Below, one piece after another: positions 1 to 8,935 of a stretch of DNA of 64,000 nucleotides (positions within the stretch are counted from its first letter, which is position 1; each line of letters begins with the position of its first letter). The stretch is from an uncultured Rhodospirillales bacterium. Its GTDB lineage: Bacteria > Pseudomonadota > Alphaproteobacteria > Kiloniellales > Kiloniellaceae. The translations under genes and the position numbers were made by a program. The notes under the pieces were generated by a model, which saw nothing but the letters and a program-made list of their open reading frames with translations, did not search any database and was not told where the DNA came from. The DNA lies in the NCBI GenBank assembly GCA_913060675.1, contig CAJXUS010000001.1, positions 1 through 64,000 of the forward strand, read 5' to 3'.

Positions 1-52
1 AATGAACCAGACAGATTCAAAATCAACCCCATCCAGCAAACGCCGGGACTAA
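1..52 (+). CDS. Possible C-terminal tail of a gene entering from the left
   Basis: One frame is open from the left edge to TAA at 50-52 and ends with a polar, basic tail (SSKRRD at the C terminus). It stops about 10 bases before the convergent stop of the DUF1287 gene, which is a plausible gene end. Only 16 codons are visible, so no function can be assigned and the reading could be chance. Confidence 0.3.
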   Translation, partial: MNQTDSKSTPSSKRRD

Positions 53-61
53 ACAACTAAG

Positions 62-685
62 TCACTCTTTTTTCTTAGTGTAGCGGTAGTGTCCGGTGAT
101 TTTGTAATCAAACAGCATGTCTTCGAGTTTTGGTCCCGCGCCGATGTTATGCACCACGAGCGGAATACCATCGGCAGATTTTTGATCACTTATGATACCG
201 ATGTGAGGCAGAGAACCTTTCTCTGTTAAATTCCAGGAAACAAGATCTCCGGGAAGATAATCGAAAGGATCTTTTGTTAGCTCCAGAGATTGGCCATGAC
301 GGGTAAAGAACACCCGAAGGTTCGGCACCCGGCGGTGATCGATATTGCGATCCGTTGTCTTCAGACCCCAGATCTTGGGATAGCTGGCAAAGCTTGCCCG
401 CATGTCTTCATGCACCAGCTTTTGCAGATCAATATCCAGCGCCCGGTAACTCCGGATCACCACATCACTGCACACTCCGATACCCGCAGGCACATCTCCG
501 CCCGGATAAGACATCGCGTGGTAACGGCCATCATAGATTACGCTTTGCTCGGTTCGATCCAAAGCGGCCTCGGCTAGGGAGGAGCCAAAAGTGTTCTCTG
601 CCTGCAGCTGTGTTATTATTATCAGTTCAAGACTTAAGCCTACGGCAATACCTGTAGCAATTTTCCAAGCCATAACATAATCCAT
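62..685 (-). CDS. DUF1287 family secreted protein
   Basis: This 207-residue protein resembles the YijF/DUF1287 family. Residues 5-29 form a hydrophobic signal peptide, so it probably acts in the periplasm. The body has the family-like stretch VIYDGRYHAMSYPGGDVP, then GVCSDVV with a cysteine near residue 72 and a later HIGIISD with a histidine. A cysteine followed by a histidine in this order recalls papain-like or NlpC/P60 hydrolases, but catalysis is inference. GAAGG lies directly upstream of the ATG at 685, and an in-frame ATG at 673 (residue 5) is an alternative start. The gene converges on whatever enters from the left and is divergent from the next gene. Confidence 0.82.
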   Translation of the reverse strand: MDYVMAWKIATGIAVGLSLELIIITQLQAENTFGSSLAEAALDRTEQSVIYDGRYHAMSYPGGDVPAGIGVCSDVVIRSYRALDIDLQKLVHEDMRASFASYPKIWGLKTTDRNIDHRRVPNLRVFFTRHGQSLELTKDPFDYLPGDLVSWNLTEKGSLPHIGIISDQKSADGIPLVVHNIGAGPKLEDMLFDYKITGHYRYTKKKE

Positions 686-756
686 CCTTCATTTTATTTA
701 GTTATGTATTGCTGGTTAACTTGAGCGTATTAAGGCAATTTTATGGAGAAAAATTG

Positions 757-1458
757 ATGCCGAACATATTTCAAGAACAGACTTCACTCGAAAAACTATG
801 GAGAGATGACCAACTCTATGAGCTAGGTCAGAGACTATGTGAGCTCATTCCCAAAGAAGAACAACCAGTCTGGTTTGGAAAATTACTGACCTATTCTTAT
901 TACTCAACTTACCCAACAGAAGAATGTAAGAACGTAATTTCAAAGCGACTTAGAGCTTCATTAATCCCCAAACAATTGACAAAACTAAAGCGATTAATTC
1001 ACATCTCTTGGCATAAGTCCTTAACCCACCTCGGAAAAAAACACGTAATTCGCTACTTCCCCCCCTTCTCAACCGAGGAATATAAAGAGGTCATCGAAAA
1101 GCTAATCGAAGCTATACATTATCGCCATCAATGGTCTGAATGTAAGGAGATATTTAATGAGCTTCGTTCTCAAAATTTAGCTCTCGATCATTCACGGAAG
1201 CCAGATAATTTGAAATTAGCTATCCTTAACCTTTCTGAGAAAATTGCCAAAGTAACTTACAACAATTCCATTGCTGAAAATATCGCCAAGGTTCCTTTGA
1301 TTACAACTCATCAACAACATCCCGTTGGCTTTGATGCTAACGCTGGGCACAAGATTCCTGAATGTGTGAAAAACATAATAAATAAATCTAAAAATCCTAA
1401 ATTAGAAGTTACTATTCTCCAACACATTTTGACCGCTCCTTCACATAAATCGCAGTAA
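757..1458 (+). CDS. Hypothetical protein, AT-rich, no recognised family
   Basis: I do not recognise this 233-residue protein. The ATG at 757 is chosen because GGAG at 745-748 sits 8 bases upstream; the open frame extends to 709 without a better site. The protein is rich in lysine, leucine and isoleucine, looks soluble and mostly helical, and has no signal peptide or membrane segment. Clusters such as WRDDQLYELGQRL and FSTEEYKEVIEKLIEAI look amphipathic. Codon use is visibly more A/T-rich than in creD and clpA nearby, which hints at horizontal acquisition. It stands alone, divergent from the DUF1287 gene, with 174 bases before creD. It could be an orphan cytosolic protein of any role. Confidence 0.6.
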   Translation: MPNIFQEQTSLEKLWRDDQLYELGQRLCELIPKEEQPVWFGKLLTYSYYSTYPTEECKNVISKRLRASLIPKQLTKLKRLIHISWHKSLTHLGKKHVIRYFPPFSTEEYKEVIEKLIEAIHYRHQWSECKEIFNELRSQNLALDHSRKPDNLKLAILNLSEKIAKVTYNNSIAENIAKVPLITTHQQHPVGFDANAGHKIPECVKNIINKSKNPKLEVTILQHILTAPSHKSQ

Positions 1459-1632
1459 GGCGGCTTTGTGAAATCTCGGCTTTGAATTGCCCTATTGTTT
1501 TCAAATTATTCACGCATTCCTCCCTCAACATACTGCCATCACATCAGAACGGATTGTTTGAATGCATTGCGGTTGCTGTCAGGCAGTCTCATGAAATCTA
1601 ACACTTCAAATTTCCTTTAAGGGGGAGGAAAC

Positions 1633-3129
1633 ATGATCGACTTTACGACAGTGCTTATCGTCATCGCCATTGTCATATTTTTAGGCATTTGCGCGATAAT
1701 TGGGCTGGTTTGTTTGCGTTGGCTCTATAGCCGTTACGCAGAACAAACGTCCGGAATTTCTGGAGGTCTAACAGGGGACCTCAGCGGGAGGCTTGCCAAC
1801 TCGAACCCCTTGATGATCAAAGCTGTGATCATTGGCTTTTTGACACTGCTAATGTTGATCCCCACCGCACTGGTGCACGATCTCATGAACGAGCGGCACA
1901 GCCTTTATCGTTCTGTCCTCTATGAAACAGATCAGGAATGGGGGCAGGAACAAACCATCGCGGCCCCTCTTCTTGTAATCCCCTATACCACCGAAGCCCG
2001 TATTACAGATAGCAATGGTAAGGACAAGATCGTCGTTGGCCATGACAAGCTGATCATTCTACCTGACCAACTGAAACTCCAAAGCCATCTGGAGCACGGC
2101 TTTCGCGAACGCTCCATTTATAAAAGTCTGGTCTATACCGCCGATGTCAAAGGATCTGCGAGCTTTCATCTCGACCCACCACCGATCAAGAACCTGCAAA
2201 AAATTCATTATGATCAGGCCTATATCGCAATTGCGCTCACCGATAACAGTGGTATTGGGTCTTCTCCCACCGTCACACTCGCTGGGAAAAAGTTGGAATT
2301 AACACCGGGGACTGGCCTGATGAACGATTTTCTCAGTCGGGGATTTTCCGCCCAGATCGACCCAGAGCAAGATCTCTCCACCTTTTCTGTAGAATTTGAT
2401 ACCACCCTGCGAGGCAGCCGAAATATCAGTGCCATTCCGCTCGGCATGAATACAAAAATTGAAATCTCGGCCGACTGGCCCCATCCAAGCTTTCGTCAGT
2501 TTCTACCAAGCACCCGGGATATCACCTCGGATAATTTTAACGCCACTTGGGAAGTCAGCCATCTTTCGCGCAACTATCCGCAGGTCTTTAACAATTCGGA
2601 CAACCTGAACCTTGGTGAAATCATCGCCGAAGCTCAACTGTTTGAGCCCGTGTCCCACTATGGCACATCCATCCGTGCCGCCAAATACGGCATCATGTTT
2701 GTCGCCCTTACCTACCTGATGCTATTGGTGTTTGAGTATACCCGCGGTATCCGATTGCATCTGGTGCAATATCTCTTGGTCGGGGTCTCGCTCTCGGTGT
2801 TCTATCTGTTGCTGCTAACTTTGTCTGAACATATCAGTTTTAGCCTGTCCTATTCGCTCGCCGCAGGTGTCACAGTCCTGTCGATTGCCAGCTACATCAC
2901 GGCCGCCACAAGAGACAAGACCAACGGCCTCGCCATCGGTGCCCTGCTCAGCGCGCTCTATGGTTTCCTCTACTCAATCCTGCAAATGGAAGACTACGCC
3001 CTGACCATGGGCAGCGGCTTGCTTTTGCTCGTATTGCTCGTAATGATGTACATGACACGAAACCTGAACAGAGTTCCTGAAAAGGAAAGAGATATTCTCT
3101 CTTCTGATAAGGAAATCTTGGAAACGTAA
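1633..3129 (+). CDS. creD: CreD-like inner membrane protein
   Basis: The protein matches the CreD family, envelope proteins linked in enterobacteria to the CreBC system and colicin/envelope stress. Residues about 60-80 carry the typical CreD opening, a membrane helix followed by LVHDLMNERHSLYRSVLYE. A large extracytoplasmic domain follows to about 345, then roughly five closely packed helices to about 480. At 498 residues it is longer than the roughly 450 of E. coli CreD because of an extra N-terminal helix (residues 6-32) and a Gly/Ser linker. The start has a strong site (GGGGGAGGAAAC before ATG). No creB or creC homologue is visible nearby, so its input here is unknown. Confidence 0.88.
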   Translation: MIDFTTVLIVIAIVIFLGICAIIGLVCLRWLYSRYAEQTSGISGGLTGDLSGRLANSNPLMIKAVIIGFLTLLMLIPTALVHDLMNERHSLYRSVLYETDQEWGQEQTIAAPLLVIPYTTEARITDSNGKDKIVVGHDKLIILPDQLKLQSHLEHGFRERSIYKSLVYTADVKGSASFHLDPPPIKNLQKIHYDQAYIAIALTDNSGIGSSPTVTLAGKKLELTPGTGLMNDFLSRGFSAQIDPEQDLSTFSVEFDTTLRGSRNISAIPLGMNTKIEISADWPHPSFRQFLPSTRDITSDNFNATWEVSHLSRNYPQVFNNSDNLNLGEIIAEAQLFEPVSHYGTSIRAAKYGIMFVALTYLMLLVFEYTRGIRLHLVQYLLVGVSLSVFYLLLLTLSEHISFSLSYSLAAGVTVLSIASYITAATRDKTNGLAIGALLSALYGFLYSILQMEDYALTMGSGLLLLVLLVMMYMTRNLNRVPEKERDILSSDKEILET

Positions 3130-3191
3130 ATTACTCGACCAAGAGGGATGGGAACATCAGGACAATGTCGGTAATTTTTGGGGGGATAGGA

Positions 3192-4466
3192 ATGACCAGT
3201 ATAGCATTGAAATCAGATAACAAGGATCAGGCCTGCCCAGATTGTGGTTCCAACCTCCACTCTCACAGAGAATTTCGACGATGGTGTCCGCAGTGTGAGT
3301 GGAATCTGGGTTCAGATAAATCTGTAAATACTCTTGGATATGCCGCCAAAATTTATAGGAAGATTGGTATTGCGCAAGGTGACAGAGTTTTCCAATCAAT
3401 TCTCTCCCAAGATCCTGAGAATTTGCGACCACGGTGGTCCATATCGAAAGTACTGGCATTTACTGTCGCATTGACCATTCATCTATTTTCAATAGCAATG
3501 GCAGGGCTAGGCTTTTATGCGCTCAGTTTTGGTTGGTCAGCCGTATTCATAATGTTGATTGGTATATTTCTACTTGCTCTCTCTTGGTGTATGCGACCCA
3601 GATTGGGATCAATGCCCAAGGATTGCCTGAGTAGACAAGATGCCCCCGAACTCTTTACATTGTGCGACCAGATTGCAGATAAAGTTGGCTCTCCCCGAGC
3701 TGACGGAATTGAGATAAATGGAGATTACAACGCTTCATTTGCCAGGGTTGGAATACCAAGGAAAACCTTAATAACAATTGGATTGCCAATGTGGTTGGTT
3801 CAAACCTGGCCTGAGCGCATAGCCACCCTAGCCCACGAATTCTCTCATGGTGCAAATGGTGATTCCACTCGGGGGTTGGTTATTGGATCTGCACTTAACA
3901 CTTTAGAATACTGGATTTACTTTATAAGGCCCGAATATGATCAGGATGCCGGGTTCGCAGGGATGATTGGCTATTATCTATTGTGGATTTTGTCCTTTTT
4001 AATAGAGCTTGTACACATAGGACTGTCTCACCTTGTTTTACGTCAGTCCCAAAGGGCTGAATTTCTTGCTGATTTTTTAGCGACCACGGCTTCTGGCACA
4101 CAAGCCATGAAAGATGATTTGCAGAAGATCTCCTATGCGGAGCATCTTCCGATATTTGCAAACAGATCGATTATCCATACCCAGCAGTCAAGTAAACAAG
4201 TACTTACCAAGTTCGTCTCATATTTTAAAAGCCTGCCTGAAAGCGAATTGGAACGTCTCAATCGTTTGGCAAGCCGAGAGAATGCACGCCTGGATGCTAC
4301 TCATCCACCAACCCGGCAACGTGTTGCATTCATTGCGGCCCATCCGGTGGCCGAAGCTGCGATTACGGTAAGTAAAAAAGATCAAGAACTCATAGAATCT
4401 GAACTTGAACAATTGGAAGAAACAGTTGGCCAACAAATGATTTCCGACTGGGCTCCCGAACGGTAG
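3192..4466 (+). CDS. M48-family metalloprotease with N-terminal zinc ribbon
   Basis: This is a 424-residue membrane-associated M48 peptidase. A zinc-ribbon-like CPDC...CPQC pair (C15, C18, C32, C35) opens the protein, two hydrophobic helices lie at about 88-134, the catalytic HEFSH motif is at 215-219, and a further glutamate in QRAEFLADFLA is the likely third zinc ligand. The longest frame begins at 3165, but the ATG at 3192 directly follows a purine-rich GGGGGGATAGGA site and is preferred. It lies 62 bases after creD on the same strand and may be co-transcribed with it. The zinc ribbon fused to M48 suggests a substrate- or partner-binding module; no LemA partner is adjacent, unlike the second M48 gene at 22431. 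Confidence 0.85.
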   Translation: MTSIALKSDNKDQACPDCGSNLHSHREFRRWCPQCEWNLGSDKSVNTLGYAAKIYRKIGIAQGDRVFQSILSQDPENLRPRWSISKVLAFTVALTIHLFSIAMAGLGFYALSFGWSAVFIMLIGIFLLALSWCMRPRLGSMPKDCLSRQDAPELFTLCDQIADKVGSPRADGIEINGDYNASFARVGIPRKTLITIGLPMWLVQTWPERIATLAHEFSHGANGDSTRGLVIGSALNTLEYWIYFIRPEYDQDAGFAGMIGYYLLWILSFLIELVHIGLSHLVLRQSQRAEFLADFLATTASGTQAMKDDLQKISYAEHLPIFANRSIIHTQQSSKQVLTKFVSYFKSLPESELERLNRLASRENARLDATHPPTRQRVAFIAAHPVAEAAITVSKKDQELIESELEQLEETVGQQMISDWAPER

Positions 4467-4520
4467 AGTTCCGGCGTTACTTTAGAAAAGAAGAAATGCC
4501 CCTCAACCAAGGAGTAAAAA

Positions 4521-4631
4521 ATGCACGACTGGACATTAGTCACAATCGTATTTGATATGCTTCTAGATCACAAAGGCCCCGCATTTGCGAGGCCTTTTGT
4601 ATATTTAGCTAAACTAGAAAGCCGCAATTAA
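4521..4631 (+). CDS. Possible 36-residue small ORF overlapping a terminator
   Basis: An ATG at 4521 follows a near-ideal AAGGAGTAAAAA site and opens 36 codons beginning MHDWTLVTIVFDMLLDHKG. The rho-independent hairpin at 4572-4597 lies inside this frame, and the frame ends over the stop of the convergent clpA gene. Either this is a real short peptide with a fortuitous 3' end, or the site is a remnant. The strong ribosome binding site is the only support. Confidence 0.28.
   Translation: MHDWTLVTIVFDMLLDHKGPAFARPFVYLAKLESRN
4572..4600 (+). terminator. Rho-independent terminator after the M48 gene
   Basis: AAAGGCC (4572-4578) pairs with GGCCTTT (4591-4597), with an inner CGC/GCG pair and an ATTT loop, followed by TTTTGT. 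It separates the plus-strand M48 gene from convergent clpA. Confidence 0.8.
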
Positions 4632-6952
4632 GCAGGCTGTTTCCGTTTGGATTTTTTAGGGCCTGATCCTTTGGGATCTTTACCTTTAGGTTCATCCGGA
4701 TAGCTGAAGGTCAGCTCGTCGTCTTTGACGTCGATGCGAACCGTTCCACCACGGGTGAGCTTACCAAACAGCAGTTCTTCGGCCAGTGGCTTCTTGATCT
4801 TGTTTTGGATCACACGGGCAAGAGGACGCGCACCGTAGAGCGGGTCGTAGCCTTTGGTTGCCAGCCACTTGCGGGCTTTTGGTGCTAGATCAAAAACAAC
4901 CTGACGGTCGGTAAGCTGGGTTTCCAGTTCCATGATGAACTTGTCGACCACTTTGGCCATAACCGCAGGGGACAGGTTTTTGAACGGGATGATCGCATCC
5001 AAGCGGTTTCTGAATTCAGGAGAGAACATTTTGTTCACCGCCTCTTCATCGTCGCCAATCCGCATTTCACGACCGAAACCAAAGGCAGGTTTCGCCATAT
5101 CAGCGGCCCCGGCATTGGATGTCATGATCAAGATCACATTGCGGAAATCAATTGTCTTACCGTTGTTATCGGTCAGACGTCCGTTATCCATGACCTGCAA
5201 CAGAATGTTGAAAATATCCGGGTGGGCTTTTTCAATCTCGTCCAGCAACAGAATACAATGCGGTGTTTTATCAACTGCGTCAGTCAACAAGCCTCCCTGA
5301 TCAAAACCGACATAGCCCGGAGGTGCACCGATCAAACGAGAAATCGAGTGACGTTCCATATATTCGGACATGTCAAAGCGTGTGATCTCAATCCCGAGGG
5401 AATGAGACAGCTGTTTAGCAACTTCGGTCTTACCAACACCTGTAGGGCCCGTGAAGAGATAGCTGCCAATTGGCTTTTCAGGCGTACGCAGGCCAGCACG
5501 GGCAAGTTTGATCGCGGAAGCCAGGGACGTGATCACCTTGTCTTGTCCATAAACCATGGTCTTGAGATCGCGCTCAAGATTTTTGAGGACAGACTTATCA
5601 TCTTTGGAGACGGATTTTGGGGGGATCCGAGCGATCTTGGCCACAACAGCCTCGACATCCTTCACGCCTAAAGACTTCTTACGTTTATCTTCGGGTAAAA
5701 GCATCTGAGAGGCACCGACTTCGTCGATCACATCGATCGCTTTATCCGGCAGCTTACGATCGCCAATATAGCGTGCTGAAAGTTCAACAGCCGCTCGAAG
5801 TGCTTCGCTGGTGTACTTCACCTTGTGATGTTCTTCGTAATACGGCTTAAGGCCGCGTAGAATTTTCACGGCATCTTCGATAGACGGTTCTGCAACATCA
5901 ATTTTCTGGAACCGACGGACAAGCGCACGATCTTTTTCAAAATGGTTGCGATATTCTTTGTAGGTCGTGGAGCCAATACAGCTCAATCCACCGTTTTGCA
6001 GTGCAGGCTTCAAGAGATTAGAAGCATCCATTGATCCGCCGGAAGTCGCCCCTGCCCCAATTACGGTATGAATCTCATCGATAAAGAGAACCGCGCCGTC
6101 CATGGCTTCGACTTCTTTAACGACACCTTTGAGGCGTTCTTCAAAATCACCGCGATACCGGGTTCCCGCTAAAAGAGAGCCCATATCTAGTGAGAATATT
6201 TTTGTATCTTTTAAGACTTCAGGAACTTCACCGTCGACAATCTTCTTGGCCAGGCCTTCGGCAATAGCCGTTTTACCCACGCCGGGATCGCCCACATAAA
6301 GTGGATTATTCTTGGTCCGGCGACATAGAACCTGAACTGTACGGTCAAGCTCTGGCTCGCGGCCAATGAGAGGATCAATTTTGCCGTCTCTGGCTTTCTG
6401 GTTCAAATCGACACAATAGGCATCAATGGCTTCACGCCCTTTGGCAGCGGCTGAGCCGCCTTCTTCCAAGGGATCATCCGTACCGTTAATGGTACGGGTT
6501 TCTTCCAGGCCTTCGACTTTGGTAATGCCGTGGCTGATATAGTTTACCGCATCCAGCCTGGTCATTTCCTGTTCTTGCAAGAAGAACACCGCATGGCTTT
6601 CACGCTCAGAGAACATTGCAACCAGAACGTTGGCGCCCGTCACCTCTTCGCGACCAGAGGACTGGACATGGATGGCAGCCCGTTGGAGAACACGTTGGAA
6701 ACCAGCCGTTGGTTTTGCATCGCCGAGATGGACTGTTGTCAGATTGGCTAGATCATTATCGATATAGTCGAGTAGATCTTCGCGCAGGGTCTCAAGCTCA
6801 ACACCGCAAGCTCTAAAGACCGCAATGCCATCCTGATCTTCTGTAAGTGACAACAACAAGTGCTCAAGCGTGGCGTATTCGTGCCGACGCTCATTGGCAT
6901 AGGCCAGCGCTCTGTGCAGTGTCTGTTCCAGATTGTTTGATAGCATCGCCAT
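4628..6952 (-). CDS. clpA: ATP-dependent Clp protease ATP-binding subunit ClpA
   Basis: ClpA is the AAA+ unfoldase that feeds N-degron and other substrates to ClpP. The protein (774 residues from ATG 6952) shows the N-terminal Clp_N double repeat, a first AAA module with Walker [10 protein letters not shown], a second with [10 protein letters not shown], and an IGF-type ClpP-docking region in the second module. The C-terminal tail is lysine- and proline-rich. The frame extends to 6970, but GGGAAGCGAATTT precedes the ATG at 6952, which gives the usual MAMLSNNLE start. clpS lies upstream on the same strand, separated by about 340 bases rather than the usual short gap. clpP is not in the window. 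Confidence 0.96.
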   Translation of the reverse strand: MAMLSNNLEQTLHRALAYANERRHEYATLEHLLLSLTEDQDGIAVFRACGVELETLREDLLDYIDNDLANLTTVHLGDAKPTAGFQRVLQRAAIHVQSSGREEVTGANVLVAMFSERESHAVFFLQEQEMTRLDAVNYISHGITKVEGLEETRTINGTDDPLEEGGSAAAKGREAIDAYCVDLNQKARDGKIDPLIGREPELDRTVQVLCRRTKNNPLYVGDPGVGKTAIAEGLAKKIVDGEVPEVLKDTKIFSLDMGSLLAGTRYRGDFEERLKGVVKEVEAMDGAVLFIDEIHTVIGAGATSGGSMDASNLLKPALQNGGLSCIGSTTYKEYRNHFEKDRALVRRFQKIDVAEPSIEDAVKILRGLKPYYEEHHKVKYTSEALRAAVELSARYIGDRKLPDKAIDVIDEVGASQMLLPEDKRKKSLGVKDVEAVVAKIARIPPKSVSKDDKSVLKNLERDLKTMVYGQDKVITSLASAIKLARAGLRTPEKPIGSYLFTGPTGVGKTEVAKQLSHSLGIEITRFDMSEYMERHSISRLIGAPPGYVGFDQGGLLTDAVDKTPHCILLLDEIEKAHPDIFNILLQVMDNGRLTDNNGKTIDFRNVILIMTSNAGAADMAKPAFGFGREMRIGDDEEAVNKMFSPEFRNRLDAIIPFKNLSPAVMAKVVDKFIMELETQLTDRQVVFDLAPKARKWLATKGYDPLYGARPLARVIQNKIKKPLAEELLFGKLTRGGTVRIDVKDDELTFSYPDEPKGKDPKGSGPKKSKRKQPA

Positions 6953-7293
6953 AAATTCGCTTCCCTTCACAACATCTTGGTCAGATCACTTGGTCATGAA
7001 TTGGAGCCCTAACTCCCGACCACGTGTCTTTGACCATAATCACAAACTATACCTAGGGAGCATGTATTCACTCAGCAAGACATCAGGGTAATAAGATTTT
7101 CCAAAAAACAGTCCTTAAATCCATACTACAGGGCTAAATCCGTTTGTTTGTAAGGATATTGTAGCCCTGAAAAAAAGAAGAAAGAGTAAAAATAAATTGA
7201 TTTGAACCCAGAATATCCAATTTTTATGGAAAAACTGAAGGCTGACATGCTTAGAGGGGAGTTCAAAATAGATAACCAAGAGCTAAAAAGCCC
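6953..7293. other. clpS-clpA intergenic region with inverted repeat
   Basis: No gene is seen in these 341 bases. An inverted repeat CAGGGCTA (7129-7136) / TAGCCCTG (7162-7169), with an inner ATCC/GGAT pair, forms a good hairpin between clpS and clpA. On the minus strand it is not followed by a T-run, so it is not a standard terminator. The rest is A/T-rich and probably carries the clpA promoter. Confidence 0.5.
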
Positions 7294-7620
7294 TTAGTCC
7301 TTTTCAACGATACACTGAAGGGGGTGTTGGTTTTTTCTTGCGAAGTCAACCACCTGCCCAGCTTTGGTCTCGGCAACGTCGTAACTAAATACACCGCAGA
7401 TCCCAACGCCCTTTTGATGAACTTGCAACATAATCCGGGTGGCGTCGTCCTGATCCTTCCCAAAAAATTGGGTCAGGATGTGAATAACAAATTCCATCGG
7501 GGTATAATCATCGTTCAACAAAAGCACCTTATACATGGAAGGTTTTTTCGTTTTTTCACGCGGCTTTACGAGGATGTCATCCGACGTCCCAAAATCGTTA
7601 TCGCGATCTTTTCCACTCAT
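7294..7620 (-). CDS. clpS: ATP-dependent Clp protease adaptor ClpS
   Basis: ClpS delivers N-degron proteins to ClpA. The 108-residue protein has the hallmark [19 protein letters not shown] near residues 30-48, [12 protein letters not shown] in the middle and the C-terminal ending [16 protein letters not shown]. The open frame extends to 7725, but the upstream 35 codons are not ClpS-like and the ATG at 7620 (protein MSGKDRDND) gives the family length. An acidic, disordered N-terminal tail precedes the core, as expected for ClpS. The order clpS then clpA on one strand is conserved in alphaproteobacteria. Confidence 0.95.
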   Translation of the reverse strand: MSGKDRDNDFGTSDDILVKPREKTKKPSMYKVLLLNDDYTPMEFVIHILTQFFGKDQDDATRIMLQVHQKGVGICGVFSYDVAETKAGQVVDFARKNQHPLQCIVEKD

Positions 7621-7840
7621 GGAGATAATACCTGATTTCTCTTTTGTCTTACAGGATATCTGATCCACACCAGTATACCCCATAGACACTTTATAAATAA
7701 TGTATGATGCCCAGCCAAAGGACACAAAATAGCAGCCCTATAGTATAGTGATCTCATAAACCTTCTTCAAGATGGCCGCATAACCTTTAAGGTAATTTTC
7801 TGTAATTCCGGTCGTTTAATAAAAAGGTTTTAAAATGCAA

Positions 7841-7865
7841 AAAGCCCCACAAAACGTGGGGCTTT
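7841..7865 (-). terminator. Terminator of the phasin gene
   Basis: AAAGCCCCAC (7841-7850) and GTGGGGCTTT (7856-7865) form a perfect 10-bp stem with an AAAAC loop. On the minus strand it is followed by TTGCATTTTAAAA, matching termination just after the phasin stop at 7894. Confidence 0.85.
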
Positions 7866-7893
7866 GGCATAACATGCGCTATTCTATAAAGAA

Positions 7894-8478
7894 TTATGCA
7901 GCAGTTTTTATCATCTTTTCAACAGCTTCAGTAACCTGTTTACGAACAGGTTCAACGGCTTCATTTGTTAGTTTGGTTGTAAGCTCGGTAATTTCAGTAC
8001 CGTTCTTTACCATTGTATCAAAAGAATCGCGCGCAAACTTTGTTTGAATGTCGGAAACTTCATTGAAGTCTTTTGCACCAATAAATGCTTCTGCAACAGC
8101 CATGTTCTTTTTCATGGTTACTTGAGCCATGCCCATGAACAAGTTGTTGAGCTTTTGATAGCTTTCAGCAAAGCTATTACCAGATTTTGCAGCAAGCTCA
8201 GCGTTTTCTTTACCCATATCAGCAGCGCTTTCGCATTGCTTGTAAAGATTTTCCATTACTTTTTCTGCCTGGGCTTGAGAGAAAGAAAAAGCTTGCTCAT
8301 AGCCTTTAGTGGCAGCGTCCATACCTGATTTCATAATATTCTCCACAACTTCATTTTCAATTACAGTGTTTTTTACTGCGGCTTTAGGCTCATTAACCTG
8401 TGCGGTTTTTGGTGCCTGCTCAGCCTTTGGCTTCGTTTCGGTAGTATCTGCCGGCTTTTTCTTGTTACTTGTCGTCAC
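7894..8478 (-). CDS. Phasin family protein
   Basis: Phasins coat polyhydroxyalkanoate granules. The 194-residue protein has a low-complexity Lys/Pro/Ala/Glu/Thr N-terminal tail (about residues 1-40), then a helical phasin domain with features such as GYEQAFSFSQAQAEKVMENL and KFARDSFDTMVKNGTEI, and ends in a Lys/Ala-rich helix. The start is GTG at 8478 behind AGGAGACCAAC. It is monocistronic with its own terminator at 7841. The upstream region carries two copies of a TGCTGCA..GCAAC element, which could bind a PhaR-type repressor. No PHA synthase gene is in the window, so the storage role follows from family membership. Confidence 0.9.
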   Translation of the reverse strand: MTTSNKKKPADTTETKPKAEQAPKTAQVNEPKAAVKNTVIENEVVENIMKSGMDAATKGYEQAFSFSQAQAEKVMENLYKQCESAADMGKENAELAAKSGNSFAESYQKLNNLFMGMAQVTMKKNMAVAEAFIGAKDFNEVSDIQTKFARDSFDTMVKNGTEITELTTKLTNEAVEPVRKQVTEAVEKMIKTAA

Positions 8479-8935
8479 GTTGGTCTCCTAGGGTCATTTA
8501 GTTTCGGAGCGCTCTACCTAGGCCCCGTAGTCATTTCTGATAGGGTGAAGCGTCTCACCCCTGACAACATACTCACTAACACACTCATCAACACACGCAT
8601 GCTGCAACGCAACATAATCACTAACATACACTGTTATATTAGAATTTCAAGTACAATGCTGCATTGCAACAAACACATAACTCCTTTGTAACCTAATCGT
8701 CACACACAAACCATTGATTGATCATGAGCAGAGGAAGATTACGCAATGATTGCAGAGCAGAATAAATCAGGCAAATCGAAAATCTCAAAATCGATCTGCC
8801 TGTTTATATCAAATACGGAAAAGAGATTGGGTTCTTCAGTCTAATAGCAAGTGTAGGGCTTAAGACCACGCCACCTGAATCTTATAATTTTCAAAAGTAT
8901 GAAGTAAGAATTCAGTAATCACCGAGTTGTTGATT
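8479..8935. other. Intergenic region upstream of the phasin gene
   Basis: No convincing gene lies in these 457 bases. The region holds two 15-bp repeats at 8599 and 8656 and a hairpin made of CAGGCA (8768-8773) / TGCCTG (8797-8802) with inner ATCGA/TCGAT. The hairpin is a weak terminator candidate for the lipoprotein gene ending at 8936. A 32-codon frame at 8745 has only a moderate binding site and overlaps this hairpin. Confidence 0.5.
8599..8670. promoter_or_regulatory. Pair of direct repeats, candidate PhaR-type operators
   Basis: ATGCTGCAACGCAAC (8599-8613) and ATGCTGCATTGCAAC (8656-8670) match at 13 of 15 positions and start 57 bases apart, upstream of the phasin GTG. PhaR regulators of alphaproteobacteria bind TGC/GCA-rich sites near phasin genes; the assignment here is inference. 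Confidence 0.5.

Noticed and set aside
8745..8843. 32-codon small ORF upstream of the phasin region
   Set aside because: It overlaps a hairpin, its ribosome binding site is only moderate and the composition is not protein-like.
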